A DNA stretch of 64,000 nucleotides from Pseudarthrobacter sp. W1I19 (lineage in GTDB: Bacteria > Actinomycetota > Actinomycetes > Actinomycetales > Micrococcaceae): assembly GCF_030817835.1 (NCBI RefSeq), contig NZ_JAUSZR010000001.1, forward strand, positions 372,001 to 436,000. Reading direction: 5' to 3'. How positions within the stretch are numbered: position 1 is the stretch's first letter; each line of letters opens with the position of its first letter. A program made the translations under genes and the position numbers. This document shows, in pieces, positions 17,917-27,644 of this stretch. Under the pieces are notes generated by a model, which searched no databases, was not told the DNA's origin, and worked only from the letters and a program-made list of their open reading frames with translations.

Positions 17917-19242
17917 CTAGGCTCCAGCCGCATATACGCGAATCCAGTCCACCCGCATCTCGCCAGCGTCGTCAGGAGTGCCGTCCGGGAACCAGTCCAA
18001 TTGCAGTGTCTGGTGCATCGACGCTGGAGGCTGGTGGGTTGGGTCGTAGTCCTCAAACCACTTGACTCCATCGATGTAGCCCACCGTCCCGCTCGGAGAC
18101 CAGTCAACCGCGTAGTTGTGGAACTGGCTGACGTCCAGAATCTTTGTCCCAGATGTTTGCGAATTTGAACATCCGTAGTGGTGGAAGAATCTGATTAAGC
18201 TCCAGTCACCAGTCGTCTCCGCGTAGTCAACTTCGCCCTCGCAGGGCCAATTCTCGCTATCCGGCCACAAAATGGACACCAGGTGGTATTCATTGTCACC
18301 GGAGCCCGCCGCGCGGATTTCCCACCGGCCGTACTTCTGGTTTGCGAATTTGGCGCCGATACCGGCAGTGGTGCCATCCGGAGTTCCATTGATAACCATC
18401 TTGAAACCGTCCACCGTAACCTGCTGTGGACTGCGGATACCGTTGCCCGCATGCCCTGGGCTGTTGTAAACAGTCCACTTGGTGGCATCGGGTGCACCTG
18501 TGTAATTGAACTCGTCGCCAGTTACAGGTGTGCCCCAGCCATGGGCTACCGCAGCCTCCGTGGAGGTCACTATGTCGGCTGCGGTGGTAATTACCAGCCG
18601 TGGACGCAGGGCGGCATTCGAGGATTCCTTGGACTTGAAGCCGATCCACTTCTGCGCGTTGCTTTCCAGCTTGAAGTTCGCCTCGCCACCGGTTGCGCCA
18701 ACGCCCTTGGTAACGTCCCACTCAACCCAGGAGTTGGCAGCGAACCTGCCGGCCTTCCCCAGCCAAGTCGCGCGTGCCGGTGCGGTATTCCAGGTGACTC
18801 CCCGCTCGGTCCAGCCGCCGGAGGTAGTAAAAACATCCACGAACTGGGTGGACGTTGTTGAGGTCTCCGAATAGGCCCGCAGTTTAGCCGAAACAACATG
18901 TTCGCCGGCGGGAACTTGGACATTGAACCGTAGGAGTGTGTTCCGCCAAATATTGGTACGGCCTTCGGTTGATAAACGGATGCTGGTCCCGAAGTTGGTG
19001 GTCGCCTTGTCCGCCTGTACGTAGGTGTCCATTGTGGGGGAGATGGTCGCTGCTGCGGCGTTTGCCGATGGTGGAGTAAATACTGCGAACACAACCAGAA
19101 CGGATGATGCGACCGCCACGTACTTACGCCAGAACTTGCCCTCGGCCCTTGTCAGGCCTGGAAACTTTGTTGGACGCGCACTTCGGTTTGTCCCGTGGAT
19201 TGGCAATTCCTGGGTTATTAAGCCGGCGGATGTAGCTTTCAT
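17917..19242 (-). CDS. Secreted GH16-family glycanase with N-terminal DNRLRE (CBM96-like) domain
   Basis: 441 aa from the ATG at 19242. A long basic n-region precedes a signal-type hydrophobic segment (VAVASSVLVVFAVF...ANA). Next comes a DNRLRE/CBM96-like sandwich (DTYVQADKATTNFGTS, about 75-210 of the longest frame). The C-terminal GH16 domain has the catalytic signature EGEVDYAET with both glutamates. It hydrolyses beta-glucan-like polymers outside the cell; the exact substrate cannot be read from the motif. The start is uncertain, since no good ribosome site is visible. Codon use is less G+C-biased than its neighbours, which hints at transfer. Confidence 0.85.
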   Translation of the reverse strand: MKATSAGLITQELPIHGTNRSARPTKFPGLTRAEGKFWRKYVAVASSVLVVFAVFTPPSANAAAATISPTMDTYVQADKATTNFGTSIRLSTEGRTNIWRNTLLRFNVQVPAGEHVVSAKLRAYSETSTTSTQFVDVFTTSGGWTERGVTWNTAPARATWLGKAGRFAANSWVEWDVTKGVGATGGEANFKLESNAQKWIGFKSKESSNAALRPRLVITTAADIVTSTEAAVAHGWGTPVTGDEFNYTGAPDATKWTVYNSPGHAGNGIRSPQQVTVDGFKMVINGTPDGTTAGIGAKFANQKYGRWEIRAAGSGDNEYHLVSILWPDSENWPCEGEVDYAETTGDWSLIRFFHHYGCSNSQTSGTKILDVSQFHNYAVDWSPSGTVGYIDGVKWFEDYDPTHQPPASMHQTLQLDWFPDGTPDDAGEMRVDWIRVYAAGA

Positions 19243-19406
19243 TTTAATCGGCTGTTTCTGTTGGGGATTTACCTTTTTGCCGGGTAAAGCAAGCGTCGAC
19301 CCCAGAAACAACGACGGCTAAATGCCAGCTATGCCAAAGCGTAGACCCGAAACGAAAGTAGGCGCAATGAAGTAATGTACCTCTGTCCGGGGACGCTCGA
19401 CACCCT

Positions 19407-19455
19407 AATACCTAAGTATTGAATGGTGCGGTAACCCCTATACCTAAGAAATGAA
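19407..19455. repeat. Pair of 15-bp direct repeats in the GH16 / SRPBCC intergenic region
   Basis: TACCTAAGTATTGAA (19409-19423) and TACCTAAGAAATGAA (19441-19455) share 13 of 15 bases and lie 32 bases apart, about three helical turns. The first sits in the palindrome AATAC-CTAA-GTATT. The surrounding 500-base gap (19243-19741) holds no supported gene. Probably a regulator binding region for the GH16 gene. Confidence 0.55.
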
Positions 19456-19741
19456 CCGGCACCACAAGGAGGTTCGCTCCAGTGGATCCTAGCCGGCATC
19501 GCCTCCCTCTTGGGAGGAGCTGATGGACGCCGGCGCGTGCGGGATCGTCCCGGTCAATGGAAATTATCGGCTCAAATCTACCGGCTGACACTGCGGAATC
19601 CTCAACTCTGACCTGGGAATCCTAGGGTCTGGACCCCGGCAGCGGCCGGATTTATGGTGAAAAGGTGGCGGCTGCCTGACTGGCAGGATGGCCAGTGCTG
19701 CCGGTCCGCTGTTGCGGCCGTCCGTCACGAGGAGGAAGCAG

Positions 19742-20215
19742 ATGGAACACGTTGAAGAAACAGTCGACGTGGCAGTGCCGGTGCGGACCGCGTACAACCA
19801 GTGGACCCAGTTCGAGTCCTTTCCGCAGTTTATGTCCGGGGTGGAGTCCGTAACCCAGCTGACCGATACCACCAACCACTGGGTTACCAAGGTGGGTGGT
19901 GTCCGGCGCGAATTCGATACCGAAATTGTTGACCAGGAGCCGGATGACCGGATCGCCTGGCGCAGCACCGACGGCAAGTCCCACGCCGGAATCATCAGGT
20001 TTACGCCGCTGGATCCCAACCATACGAAGGTCAGAGTCCATTTCGAATGGGCGCCCGAAACCGTCACCGAGAAGGCAGGCGCGGCCCTGAAGATCGACGA
20101 GATGCAGGTAAAGGCCGACATGCGGAAGTTCAAGGACTTCATCGAATCGCGCGGCACCGAAACCGGCGGCTGGCGCGGCGAAGTCCAGGACAGCGGCCCC
20201 ACCGGGCAGTTCTAG
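19742..20215 (+). CDS. SRPBCC (cyclase/dehydrase-like) family protein
   Basis: 157 aa with the START/Bet v1-like pattern: an N-terminal strand EETVDVAVPVRTAYNQWTQF, the loop ESFPQFMSGVESV, and a long C-terminal helix (MQVKADMRKFKDFIESRG). This group binds hydrophobic ligands and is often membrane- or stress-associated; no enzymatic residue can be assigned. The ATG at 19742 has GAGGAGG six bases upstream. It converges with the aldo/keto reductase, with a palindromic repeat between them. Confidence 0.85.
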   Translation: MEHVEETVDVAVPVRTAYNQWTQFESFPQFMSGVESVTQLTDTTNHWVTKVGGVRREFDTEIVDQEPDDRIAWRSTDGKSHAGIIRFTPLDPNHTKVRVHFEWAPETVTEKAGAALKIDEMQVKADMRKFKDFIESRGTETGGWRGEVQDSGPTGQF

Positions 20216-20261
20216 AAGTGCCTGTGTGTCCGTCTGGGAAGTGACCCATCACCAACAGAAA

Positions 20262-20296
20262 GCGGACGACGGCGGGCGCCTCCCGCCGTCGTCCGC
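20262..20296. repeat. Dispersed GACGACGGCGGG palindrome, copy A
   Basis: Arms of 15 bases with loop CGCCT. It stands between convergent genes (SRPBCC and aldo/keto reductase), flanked by A's on the left and CTTTG/TTTT on the right, so it can act as a terminator in both directions. Confidence 0.85.
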
Positions 20297-20333
20297 TCGC
20301 CTTTGCGTGGTTTTCCTCAGTGGGGCGTTAGGG

Positions 20334-21458
<1,125 letters not shown>

Positions 21459-21524
21459 TCAGCAAGCCACCTGCAGCGGCATCGGCTGCCTGCTGGTTGG
21501 CACGGTGGGTTTGAAAGGGGAGCA

Positions 21525-22526
21525 GTGCGCGCAACAGTCAAGGACGTCGCGCGCCGCGCCGGTGTTTCACCCAAGACTGTCTCGAACGTGATGAACGGTA
21601 TCGTTCCGGTGAGCGGGGCCACCAGGTTGAAGGTGGAGCAGGCGATCCTGGACCTGGATTACGTGCCCAACCTCTCGGCCCGCGGGCTGCGCAATGGAAG
21701 GTCCGGCGTGATTGCGCTGGCACTGCCTGACCTTGCCACGCCCTACTCGGCAGAGATTGCCCACAGCATCGTGGAAGTGGCGCATGAGCAGGGCTGGGTT
21801 GTGCAGATCGAGGAAACCGGTTCCGATCCCCAGCGCGAGCAGGAACTCATGGTTCGCGCCCGCACCAACCTGATCGACGGGCTGATCCTTAACCCGGTGG
21901 TGCTGGATGAGAGTGCCGTCCAGGTGGGCGTTGCCCTTCCGCCCGTGGTCCTGCTCGGCGAGGTCACGCAGAAGCTCGCTGACCGCGTGTTCGTGGACAG
22001 CTTCGCGGCCGCACGGGACATGACCGTGGCTTTGGCCAAGCCGGGGCGCCGCCGGATCGCCGTCCTGGGAACCACCCAGGGAAGGGGAGCAGCCGCGGCG
22101 ATCCAGAGAACCCAAGGCTACGAGGAAGCGTTGCGGATCCTCGGAATTGGCCGGGACGAATCGCTGCTCATTCCCTGCGAAAAATGGACGCCGCAGACTG
22201 GTGCCGAAGCACTCACCGCCTACCTGGACTCGCATCCGCTTCCTGAAGCCCTGTTCTGCTTCACCGACTCCATGGCAATCGGCGCCATGAGCGTGCTCTG
22301 GAAGAGGGGCCTGCGGATTCCGGAGGACATTGCTGTTGCGGGCTTCGACGACATCGCCGACGGACGATACGCAGTTCCCTCCTTGACCACCGTCTCCTTT
22401 GACAAGCGCGCTATTGCCAGCGAAGCCCTGCGGCTCCTGACGGAGCGGATGGCGGACAGGGGCCATGAACAGCGCCTGGTTTCCATCGACTACAGGATTG
22501 TGGAGCGGGACAGCAGCCGCGGCTGA
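21525..22526 (+). CDS. LacI family regulator of the arabinoside locus
   Basis: 333 aa. The helix-turn-helix starts at residue 3 (TVKDVARRAGVSPKTVSNVMNG), the hinge is near 50-60, and the sensor domain contains GLILNPVVLDE and AGFDDIADGRYAVPSLTTV. The GTG at 21525 follows AAAGGGGAG. It lies directly upstream of, and on the same strand as, an ABC operon ending in a GH51 arabinofuranosidase. The gap between them contains two palindromes, at least one of which is likely its operator. Ligand: an arabinose-containing sugar, by context. Confidence 0.88.
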   Translation: MRATVKDVARRAGVSPKTVSNVMNGIVPVSGATRLKVEQAILDLDYVPNLSARGLRNGRSGVIALALPDLATPYSAEIAHSIVEVAHEQGWVVQIEETGSDPQREQELMVRARTNLIDGLILNPVVLDESAVQVGVALPPVVLLGEVTQKLADRVFVDSFAAARDMTVALAKPGRRRIAVLGTTQGRGAAAAIQRTQGYEEALRILGIGRDESLLIPCEKWTPQTGAEALTAYLDSHPLPEALFCFTDSMAIGAMSVLWKRGLRIPEDIAVAGFDDIADGRYAVPSLTTVSFDKRAIASEALRLLTERMADRGHEQRLVSIDYRIVERDSSRG

Positions 22527-22546
22527 AACGGGAGCGGTCCATCAAG

Positions 22547-22562
22547 TTGTTGGCGCTAACAA
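22547..22562. promoter_or_regulatory. LacI-type operator TTGTTGGC-GCTAACAA
   Basis: Sixteen-base palindrome with one mismatch and the central GC step common to LacI sites. It stands 20 bases behind the regulator gene and upstream of the ABC operon. Confidence 0.65.
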
Positions 22563-22569
22563 TTTTCCC

Positions 22570-22596
22570 TTGCAGGGGCGATTACATCGATGTAAT
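22570..22596 (+). promoter_or_regulatory. ABC operon promoter with perfect palindrome ATTACATCGATGTAAT
   Basis: The 16-base palindrome fills 22581-22596. Its last six bases, TGTAAT, can serve as a -10, with TTGCAG at 22570-22575 as a somewhat close -35. Binding here would block the promoter. It is a different motif from the site at 22547. Confidence 0.6.
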
Positions 22597-22707
22597 GTGA
22601 GACCCGCGTCACTCCCCAGCAGCATTGGCCAGGGGCGCAGCGCGCCGGAACCGGAGTTTTGAGCAATAAGAAGTGACCTTCAGCGGACCCATCCAAAGGA
22701 GTGATTG

Positions 22708-24042
22708 GTGAAGCAGTTTGAATTATTTCCCGGGAAGCAGTTGTCCCGGAGGCAGTTACTGACGGGAACCGCGGCCTTCGGCAGCCTCCTGGCAGCAGGC
22801 GCACTGACAGGGTGCGGCGGAAACGCCCAGGCCGCCGGTGTCCGGGACATCGGGTTCTGGCATCTGCTGTCCGGTGGCGACGGCATCAAGATGCAGGCGA
22901 TGATCAACAGCGCCAACCAGGCCAACCCGGGGTTCAAGGTGCACCCCACGGTGCTGGCCTGGGGACCCCCGTATTACACCAAACTGGCCATGGCCTCGGC
23001 AGGCGGGCGCCCGCCTGAGGTAGCCATCATGCACGCCAGCCGGGTACCCGGTTATGCGCCGGGCGGGCTGATCGACCCCTGGGACCTCTCCTTGCTGGCA
23101 GAGCACGGCGTTACCGGTGCTGACTTCGCCCCGCGCATCTGGGAGAAGAGCCAGCAGGACGGCAAGGTATTCTCCATCGCCCTGGATTCGCATCCGTTCG
23201 TGATGTTCTACAACACGGACGTGGCCAGCAAGGCCGGCGTCCTGGCCGGTAACGGACAACTGGAGGAAGTGGCTTCCCCGCAGGAGTTCATGGACCTGGC
23301 CAGGGAAATGCAGAAGGTCACCAAGGCCCATGGCCTGTCCTTTGGCTACCTTGGCAGCGGATCCCAGATGTGGCGGCTCTTCTACACGCTCTACAAACAG
23401 CACGGCGCGGACATCACCCTCACGCCGGGCCAGCCGATGAAGGTTGACCGGGACGCAGCCATTGAGTCGCTGGAATTCATGGCATCGCTTTTCGATGACA
23501 CCATCGCGGCCAAGAGCGGTGACATCAGCACCGGCATCGCGGAATTCGCCCGCGGCGACTCGGGGATGCTCTTCAGCGGAGTCTGGGAACTGCCCACCCT
23601 CAAGAAGGCAGGCCTGCCGGTGGACGCAGCAACAATTCCCACGCTCTATGGAACGCCGGCCGCCTACGCGGACTCGCATTCCTTTGTCCTTCCACGGCAA
23701 CTGAACGTGGACGAAGCGAAGCGCCGCGATGTCTACAAGTTCGTCAGCGACGTACTCAAGGGATCGCTCTCCTGGGCAGAAGCAGGCCACATTCCCGGGT
23801 ACCAGCCCGTGGTCCAGTCGCAGGCCTACAAAGACCTAACACCGCAGGCGCACTACGCCAACGCAGCGGACGTCATTGCCTACGATCCGGAATCCTGGTT
23901 CAGCGGCTCGGGTTCCGATTGGCAGACCTACTTCGCGGAGAACGTGCAGAACGTCCTCCTCGGCCGCGACAAGGCAGTTGCGGGTTGGGGCGCCTTCGAA
24001 GAGCGGACCAACCACCTTCTTTCCATGCCCAACCCGGTCTAA
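22708..24042 (+). CDS. ABC transporter substrate-binding lipoprotein, family 1 (arabino-oligosaccharide, inferred)
   Basis: 444 aa. The signal has both a twin-arginine motif (SRRQLLTG) and a lipobox (LTGC near residue 35), so it is probably exported folded through Tat and lipid-anchored. The mature part is an extracellular solute-binding protein of the maltose-binding group (DIGFWHLLSGGDG, GMLFSGVWELP). The GTG at 22708 has AAAGGAG six bases upstream; TTG at 22705 is too close. First gene of the operon; the GH51 enzyme at its end suggests an arabinose-containing oligosaccharide as ligand. Confidence 0.92.
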   Translation: MKQFELFPGKQLSRRQLLTGTAAFGSLLAAGALTGCGGNAQAAGVRDIGFWHLLSGGDGIKMQAMINSANQANPGFKVHPTVLAWGPPYYTKLAMASAGGRPPEVAIMHASRVPGYAPGGLIDPWDLSLLAEHGVTGADFAPRIWEKSQQDGKVFSIALDSHPFVMFYNTDVASKAGVLAGNGQLEEVASPQEFMDLAREMQKVTKAHGLSFGYLGSGSQMWRLFYTLYKQHGADITLTPGQPMKVDRDAAIESLEFMASLFDDTIAAKSGDISTGIAEFARGDSGMLFSGVWELPTLKKAGLPVDAATIPTLYGTPAAYADSHSFVLPRQLNVDEAKRRDVYKFVSDVLKGSLSWAEAGHIPGYQPVVQSQAYKDLTPQAHYANAADVIAYDPESWFSGSGSDWQTYFAENVQNVLLGRDKAVAGWGAFEERTNHLLSMPNPV

Positions 24043-24069
24043 CCCCACCGAGCGACAAAGGAGTCCTTC

Positions 24070-24972
24070 ATGAGTTCTTCACTAGCAGCCCGGCGGAAAC
24101 CGGGGAGCCTCACCAGGAGCAACCTCAGCGGGTGGGGGTTCGCCGCCCCCTTCCTGGTCTTCTTCCTTGTGTTCCTTGTCTGGCCCCTTCTTTACGGCCT
24201 CTACATGAGCCTCACCGGCAAGTCCCTGACCGGAGCCAATGACAGCCTGATCGGCTTCGCCAACTACGCCGAGGCCCTGGCCGACGCGGGGATGTGGCGC
24301 TCACTCGGCAACACCCTCTACTTCACCGTCATCAGCACCGTTCCGCTGGTACTGGTGGCCCTGGTGATGGCGGCACTGCTCAACGTGGGACTCCCGGCCC
24401 AGTGGCTGTGGCGGCTCTCCTACTTTGCCCCCTACCTGCTTGCGTCCACCGTGGTCTCACTGTTCTTCACCTGGATGTACAACCCGCAGCTCGGCCTCAT
24501 CAACGACGCCCTGTCCAAGATCGGCATCCCCAAAGTCGCCTGGCTCAACGACCCCAACGTGGCCATGTGGGCGATCGTCATTGCCACGCTGTGGTGGACG
24601 GTGGGTTTCAACTTCCTGCTCTACCTGGCCGCGATGCAGAACATCCCGCACCAGCACTATGAGGCGGCATCCCTGGACGGCGCCGGAGCCTGGCGGCAGT
24701 TCTTCTCCATCACCCTGCCGCAATTGACCCCCACCACCGTGATGATCGTGCTGCTCCAGATCCTGGCCTCGCTCAAGATCTTCGACCAGGTGTACCAGAT
24801 GACAGCCGGCGGCCCCGGAGGATCAACCCGGCCTGTGGTGCAGTACATCTTCGAAACCGGGTTTACCGGATACCGGCTGGGCTATTCGGCAGCCATCTCC
24901 TACATCTTCTTCGGACTGATCGTGCTCGTCTCGGTCATGCAGTTCGCCGTCACCCGCCGCAGGAGTGCATAA
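24070..24972 (+). CDS. ABC transporter permease, MalF-like
   Basis: 300 aa with six hydrophobic helices, starting after a basic cytoplasmic tail (PFLVFFLVFLVWPLLYGLYMSLTG). The inner-membrane EAA loop reads YEAASLDGAGAWRQFFSITLPQL, the contact with the ATPase. The ATG at 24070 has AAAGGAG nearby. It pairs with the permease immediately downstream. No ATPase gene is present in this operon; such systems usually share a MsiK-type ATPase encoded elsewhere. Confidence 0.93.
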   Translation: MSSSLAARRKPGSLTRSNLSGWGFAAPFLVFFLVFLVWPLLYGLYMSLTGKSLTGANDSLIGFANYAEALADAGMWRSLGNTLYFTVISTVPLVLVALVMAALLNVGLPAQWLWRLSYFAPYLLASTVVSLFFTWMYNPQLGLINDALSKIGIPKVAWLNDPNVAMWAIVIATLWWTVGFNFLLYLAAMQNIPHQHYEAASLDGAGAWRQFFSITLPQLTPTTVMIVLLQILASLKIFDQVYQMTAGGPGGSTRPVVQYIFETGFTGYRLGYSAAISYIFFGLIVLVSVMQFAVTRRRSA

Positions 24973-24974
24973 CC

Positions 24975-25871
24975 ATGGCAATTCAGACCCTCGACCGCCC
25001 CACGTCGGGCACCAGCACCAGCCCGGAACTCCGCCAACCCCGCAAAAAGATGACCGCGGGCAAGATCGCCGCCGTGGTGGTGGCCGCGCTGATCGCGGTT
25101 CTCTGGTTGGTTCCCTTCGCCTGGGCCACCGCCACCGCTTTCAAGACCGAGACGGATGCCGCAGCGCCGAAGATCAGCTGGGTGCCGCCGTCGGGCTTTA
25201 CTCCCGAAGCGTTCGTGAAGGTTTTCCAGGACGGCAACATCCCGCTCTGGACGTGGAATTCGCTGTACACCTCGGCGGCCATCACGGCCATCACCCTGGT
25301 GATCTCGGCACTGGTGGCCTATGCGCTGTCCCGGATCGACTTCAAGGGCAAGAAGGTGCTGATGACGGTGATCATCGCCTCCATCATCGTCCCGCCGCCG
25401 GTCCTGATCATCCCGCTGTTCTACCAGATGCTCGCCCTGCACATGATCGATACCTCATGGGCCATCATCCTGCCGCAGGTCATCCACCCGGCCATGGTGT
25501 TCGTGCTCAAAAAGTTCTTCGACCAGATTCCACGGGAACTTGAAGAAGCCGCGGTGATGGACGGCGCCAGCCGCATGCGGATCTTCACCCAGATCATCCT
25601 GCCGTTGTCCCGGCCCATCCTGGCCGCCGTCGCCATCTTTGTGTTCATCGGCGCCTGGAACAACTTCCTGTGGCCCTTCATCGCCACCAACGACGGCGCG
25701 CTCCTCACCCTTCCGGTGGGCCTGCAGACCATCAAGAGCGCCTACGGCATCCAGTACGCACAGAACATGGCCTCCGCCCTGCTCGCGGCGCTGCCGCTGA
25801 TCCTGGTGTTCCTCTTCTTCCAGCGCCAGATCATCAAGGGCGTTGCGACGACGGGCCTCGCCGGGACCTGA
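24975..25871 (+). CDS. ABC transporter permease, MalG-like
   Basis: 298 aa, six helices, with the EAA loop LEEAAVMDGASRMRIFTQIILPLSRP. It starts two bases after the stop of the first permease, so the pair is co-translated. It forms the second half of the channel for the sugar bound by the protein at 22708. Confidence 0.93.
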   Translation: MAIQTLDRPTSGTSTSPELRQPRKKMTAGKIAAVVVAALIAVLWLVPFAWATATAFKTETDAAAPKISWVPPSGFTPEAFVKVFQDGNIPLWTWNSLYTSAAITAITLVISALVAYALSRIDFKGKKVLMTVIIASIIVPPPVLIIPLFYQMLALHMIDTSWAIILPQVIHPAMVFVLKKFFDQIPRELEEAAVMDGASRMRIFTQIILPLSRPILAAVAIFVFIGAWNNFLWPFIATNDGALLTLPVGLQTIKSAYGIQYAQNMASALLAALPLILVFLFFQRQIIKGVATTGLAGT

Positions 25872-25940
25872 TCCGGCACCTTCCGCTTACCAAACCCACC
25901 GCTTTCAAACAGACCTCCCACACCAAGGAGAAACTCCGCC

Positions 25941-27479
25941 ATGTCCCGCGCACGGATCACCCTCGACCGCGACTTCACCGTCGGCGAAGTTCCCCGCCGC
26001 CTCTTTGGCTCCTTCGTGGAGCACATGGGCCGCTGCGTCTACACCGGCATCTACGAGCCGGGCCATCCTGAAGCTGATGAGAACGGCTTCCGCCTCGACG
26101 TCCTCAAGCTCGTCAAGGAACTCGGTGCCACCGTTGTCCGCTATCCCGGCGGCAACTTCGTCTCCGGCTACAACTGGGAGGACGGCATCGGCCCGCGCGG
26201 GGACCGTCCCCGCCGGCTGGACGGTGCCTGGCACACGGTGGAGACCAACGCATTCGGCCTGCACGAATTCGTGGACTGGTCCCGCCTGGCAGGCACGGAA
26301 ATCATGGAAGCCATCAACCTGGGCACCAGGGGAGTGGACGCTGCCCGCGAGATCGTCGAATACGCCAACCACCCCGGCGGCAGCTACTGGTCCGATCTCC
26401 GGGCCAAGAACGGCCACAAGGATTCGTTCAACATCAAGCTCTGGTGCCTCGGCAACGAGATGGACGGGCCCTGGCAGATCGGCCACAAGACCGCCGGGGA
26501 ATACGGCCGTCTGGCGCAGGAAGCTGCCAAGGCCATGCGCTTCGTGGATCCGGACATCGAGCTGGTGGCCTGCGGAAGTTCCAACTCCGGCATGCCTACG
26601 TTCGGCGCCTGGGAGCAAACGGTCCTGACGCACACTTATGACGAGGTGGACTACGTGTCCCTCCACGCCTACTACCAGGAGCACAACGGCGACGCCGGCA
26701 GCTTCCTCGCCAGCGCAGTGGACATGGACTATTTCATCGAATCAGTCATCGCAACTGCCGACGCCGTCCGGGCCAAGGGGAAGCACAAGAAGCACATCAA
26801 CCTTTCCTTCGACGAGTGGAACGTCTGGTACCAGCGCGGCCTGGATACCCAGGACCAGCCCCACAACGTGGCCAAAGCCGGCTGGCGCGAGCACCCCCGC
26901 GTCATCGAGGACAAATACAACGTAACCGATGCCGTGGTGGTGGGAACCCTCCTGAATTCGCTGCTCCGGCACGGCGACCGCGTCAAGATCGCCAACCAGG
27001 CGCAGCTGGTCAACGTCATCGCACCGATCCTCAGCGAGGAAAACGGGCCGGCGTGGCGGCAGACCATCTTCCACCCGTTCGCCCGTATGGCAGAGCTGGC
27101 CAAGGGCCAGATCCTGCGTTTGTCCGTTGATTCGGACAAGTATGAAAATGCCCGCTTCGGCGGCACCGACCTGGTGGATGTCAGTGCCACCTGGGACGAG
27201 GAGACAGGCCGCGTGGCGCTGTTCTTCGCTAACCGCGGCCTTGAGGAAGCGGCAGACATCGAAGTAGCACTTCGCGGGTTTGATGCCCGCCAGGTCCTCC
27301 GCGCCGAGGTCCTGGAAATCCCTGAAGACGGCAACCGTTTCACCATCAACACCCAAAGCGCCCCCAACCAGGTGGGGCTCAAACCGCTGGAAGGGGCGAA
27401 GGCGAGCGGTTCCGAACTCCGGGCAACTCTCCCGGACCTGTCCTGGGCAGTGATTGAGCTGGACGTGGCAAAGGACTGA
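25941..27479 (+). CDS. abfA: GH51 alpha-L-arabinofuranosidase
   Basis: 512 aa, the full family length. Releases terminal alpha-L-arabinofuranosyl residues from arabinan or arabinoxylan fragments. Both catalytic glutamates are visible: acid/base in CLGNEMDGPWQ and nucleophile in SFDEWNVWYQ. The N-terminal (beta/alpha)8 barrel is followed by a C-terminal beta sandwich ending in SWAVIELDV. No signal peptide, so it acts in the cytoplasm on imported oligosaccharides, which fits the ABC importer in front of it. AAGGAG lies ten bases before the ATG. Confidence 0.95.
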   Translation: MSRARITLDRDFTVGEVPRRLFGSFVEHMGRCVYTGIYEPGHPEADENGFRLDVLKLVKELGATVVRYPGGNFVSGYNWEDGIGPRGDRPRRLDGAWHTVETNAFGLHEFVDWSRLAGTEIMEAINLGTRGVDAAREIVEYANHPGGSYWSDLRAKNGHKDSFNIKLWCLGNEMDGPWQIGHKTAGEYGRLAQEAAKAMRFVDPDIELVACGSSNSGMPTFGAWEQTVLTHTYDEVDYVSLHAYYQEHNGDAGSFLASAVDMDYFIESVIATADAVRAKGKHKKHINLSFDEWNVWYQRGLDTQDQPHNVAKAGWREHPRVIEDKYNVTDAVVVGTLLNSLLRHGDRVKIANQAQLVNVIAPILSEENGPAWRQTIFHPFARMAELAKGQILRLSVDSDKYENARFGGTDLVDVSATWDEETGRVALFFANRGLEEAADIEVALRGFDARQVLRAEVLEIPEDGNRFTINTQSAPNQVGLKPLEGAKASGSELRATLPDLSWAVIELDVAKD

Positions 27480-27516
27480 CCACGCACTTACGGCAGCTTT
27501 AGTCAGCGGCAGCTTC

Positions 27517-27556
27517 TAAGCGGACGACGGCGGGAGGTCCCGCCGTCGTCCGCTTA
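27517..27556. repeat. Dispersed palindrome, copy B (most regular)
   Basis: Perfect 18-base arms (27517-27534 and 27539-27556) around the loop AGGT. It lies 37 bases behind the abfA stop and ahead of the sensor-kinase gene, and probably ends the arabinoside operon. Confidence 0.85.
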
Positions 27557-27644
27557 CCACTGCCGCGGCCGGCCTCCCCGTGGGACGATAGGTCCAGCGG
27601 ACCAAGGGTGGACTGCGCGTGACGATATTTTGCCGGGGGGCATC

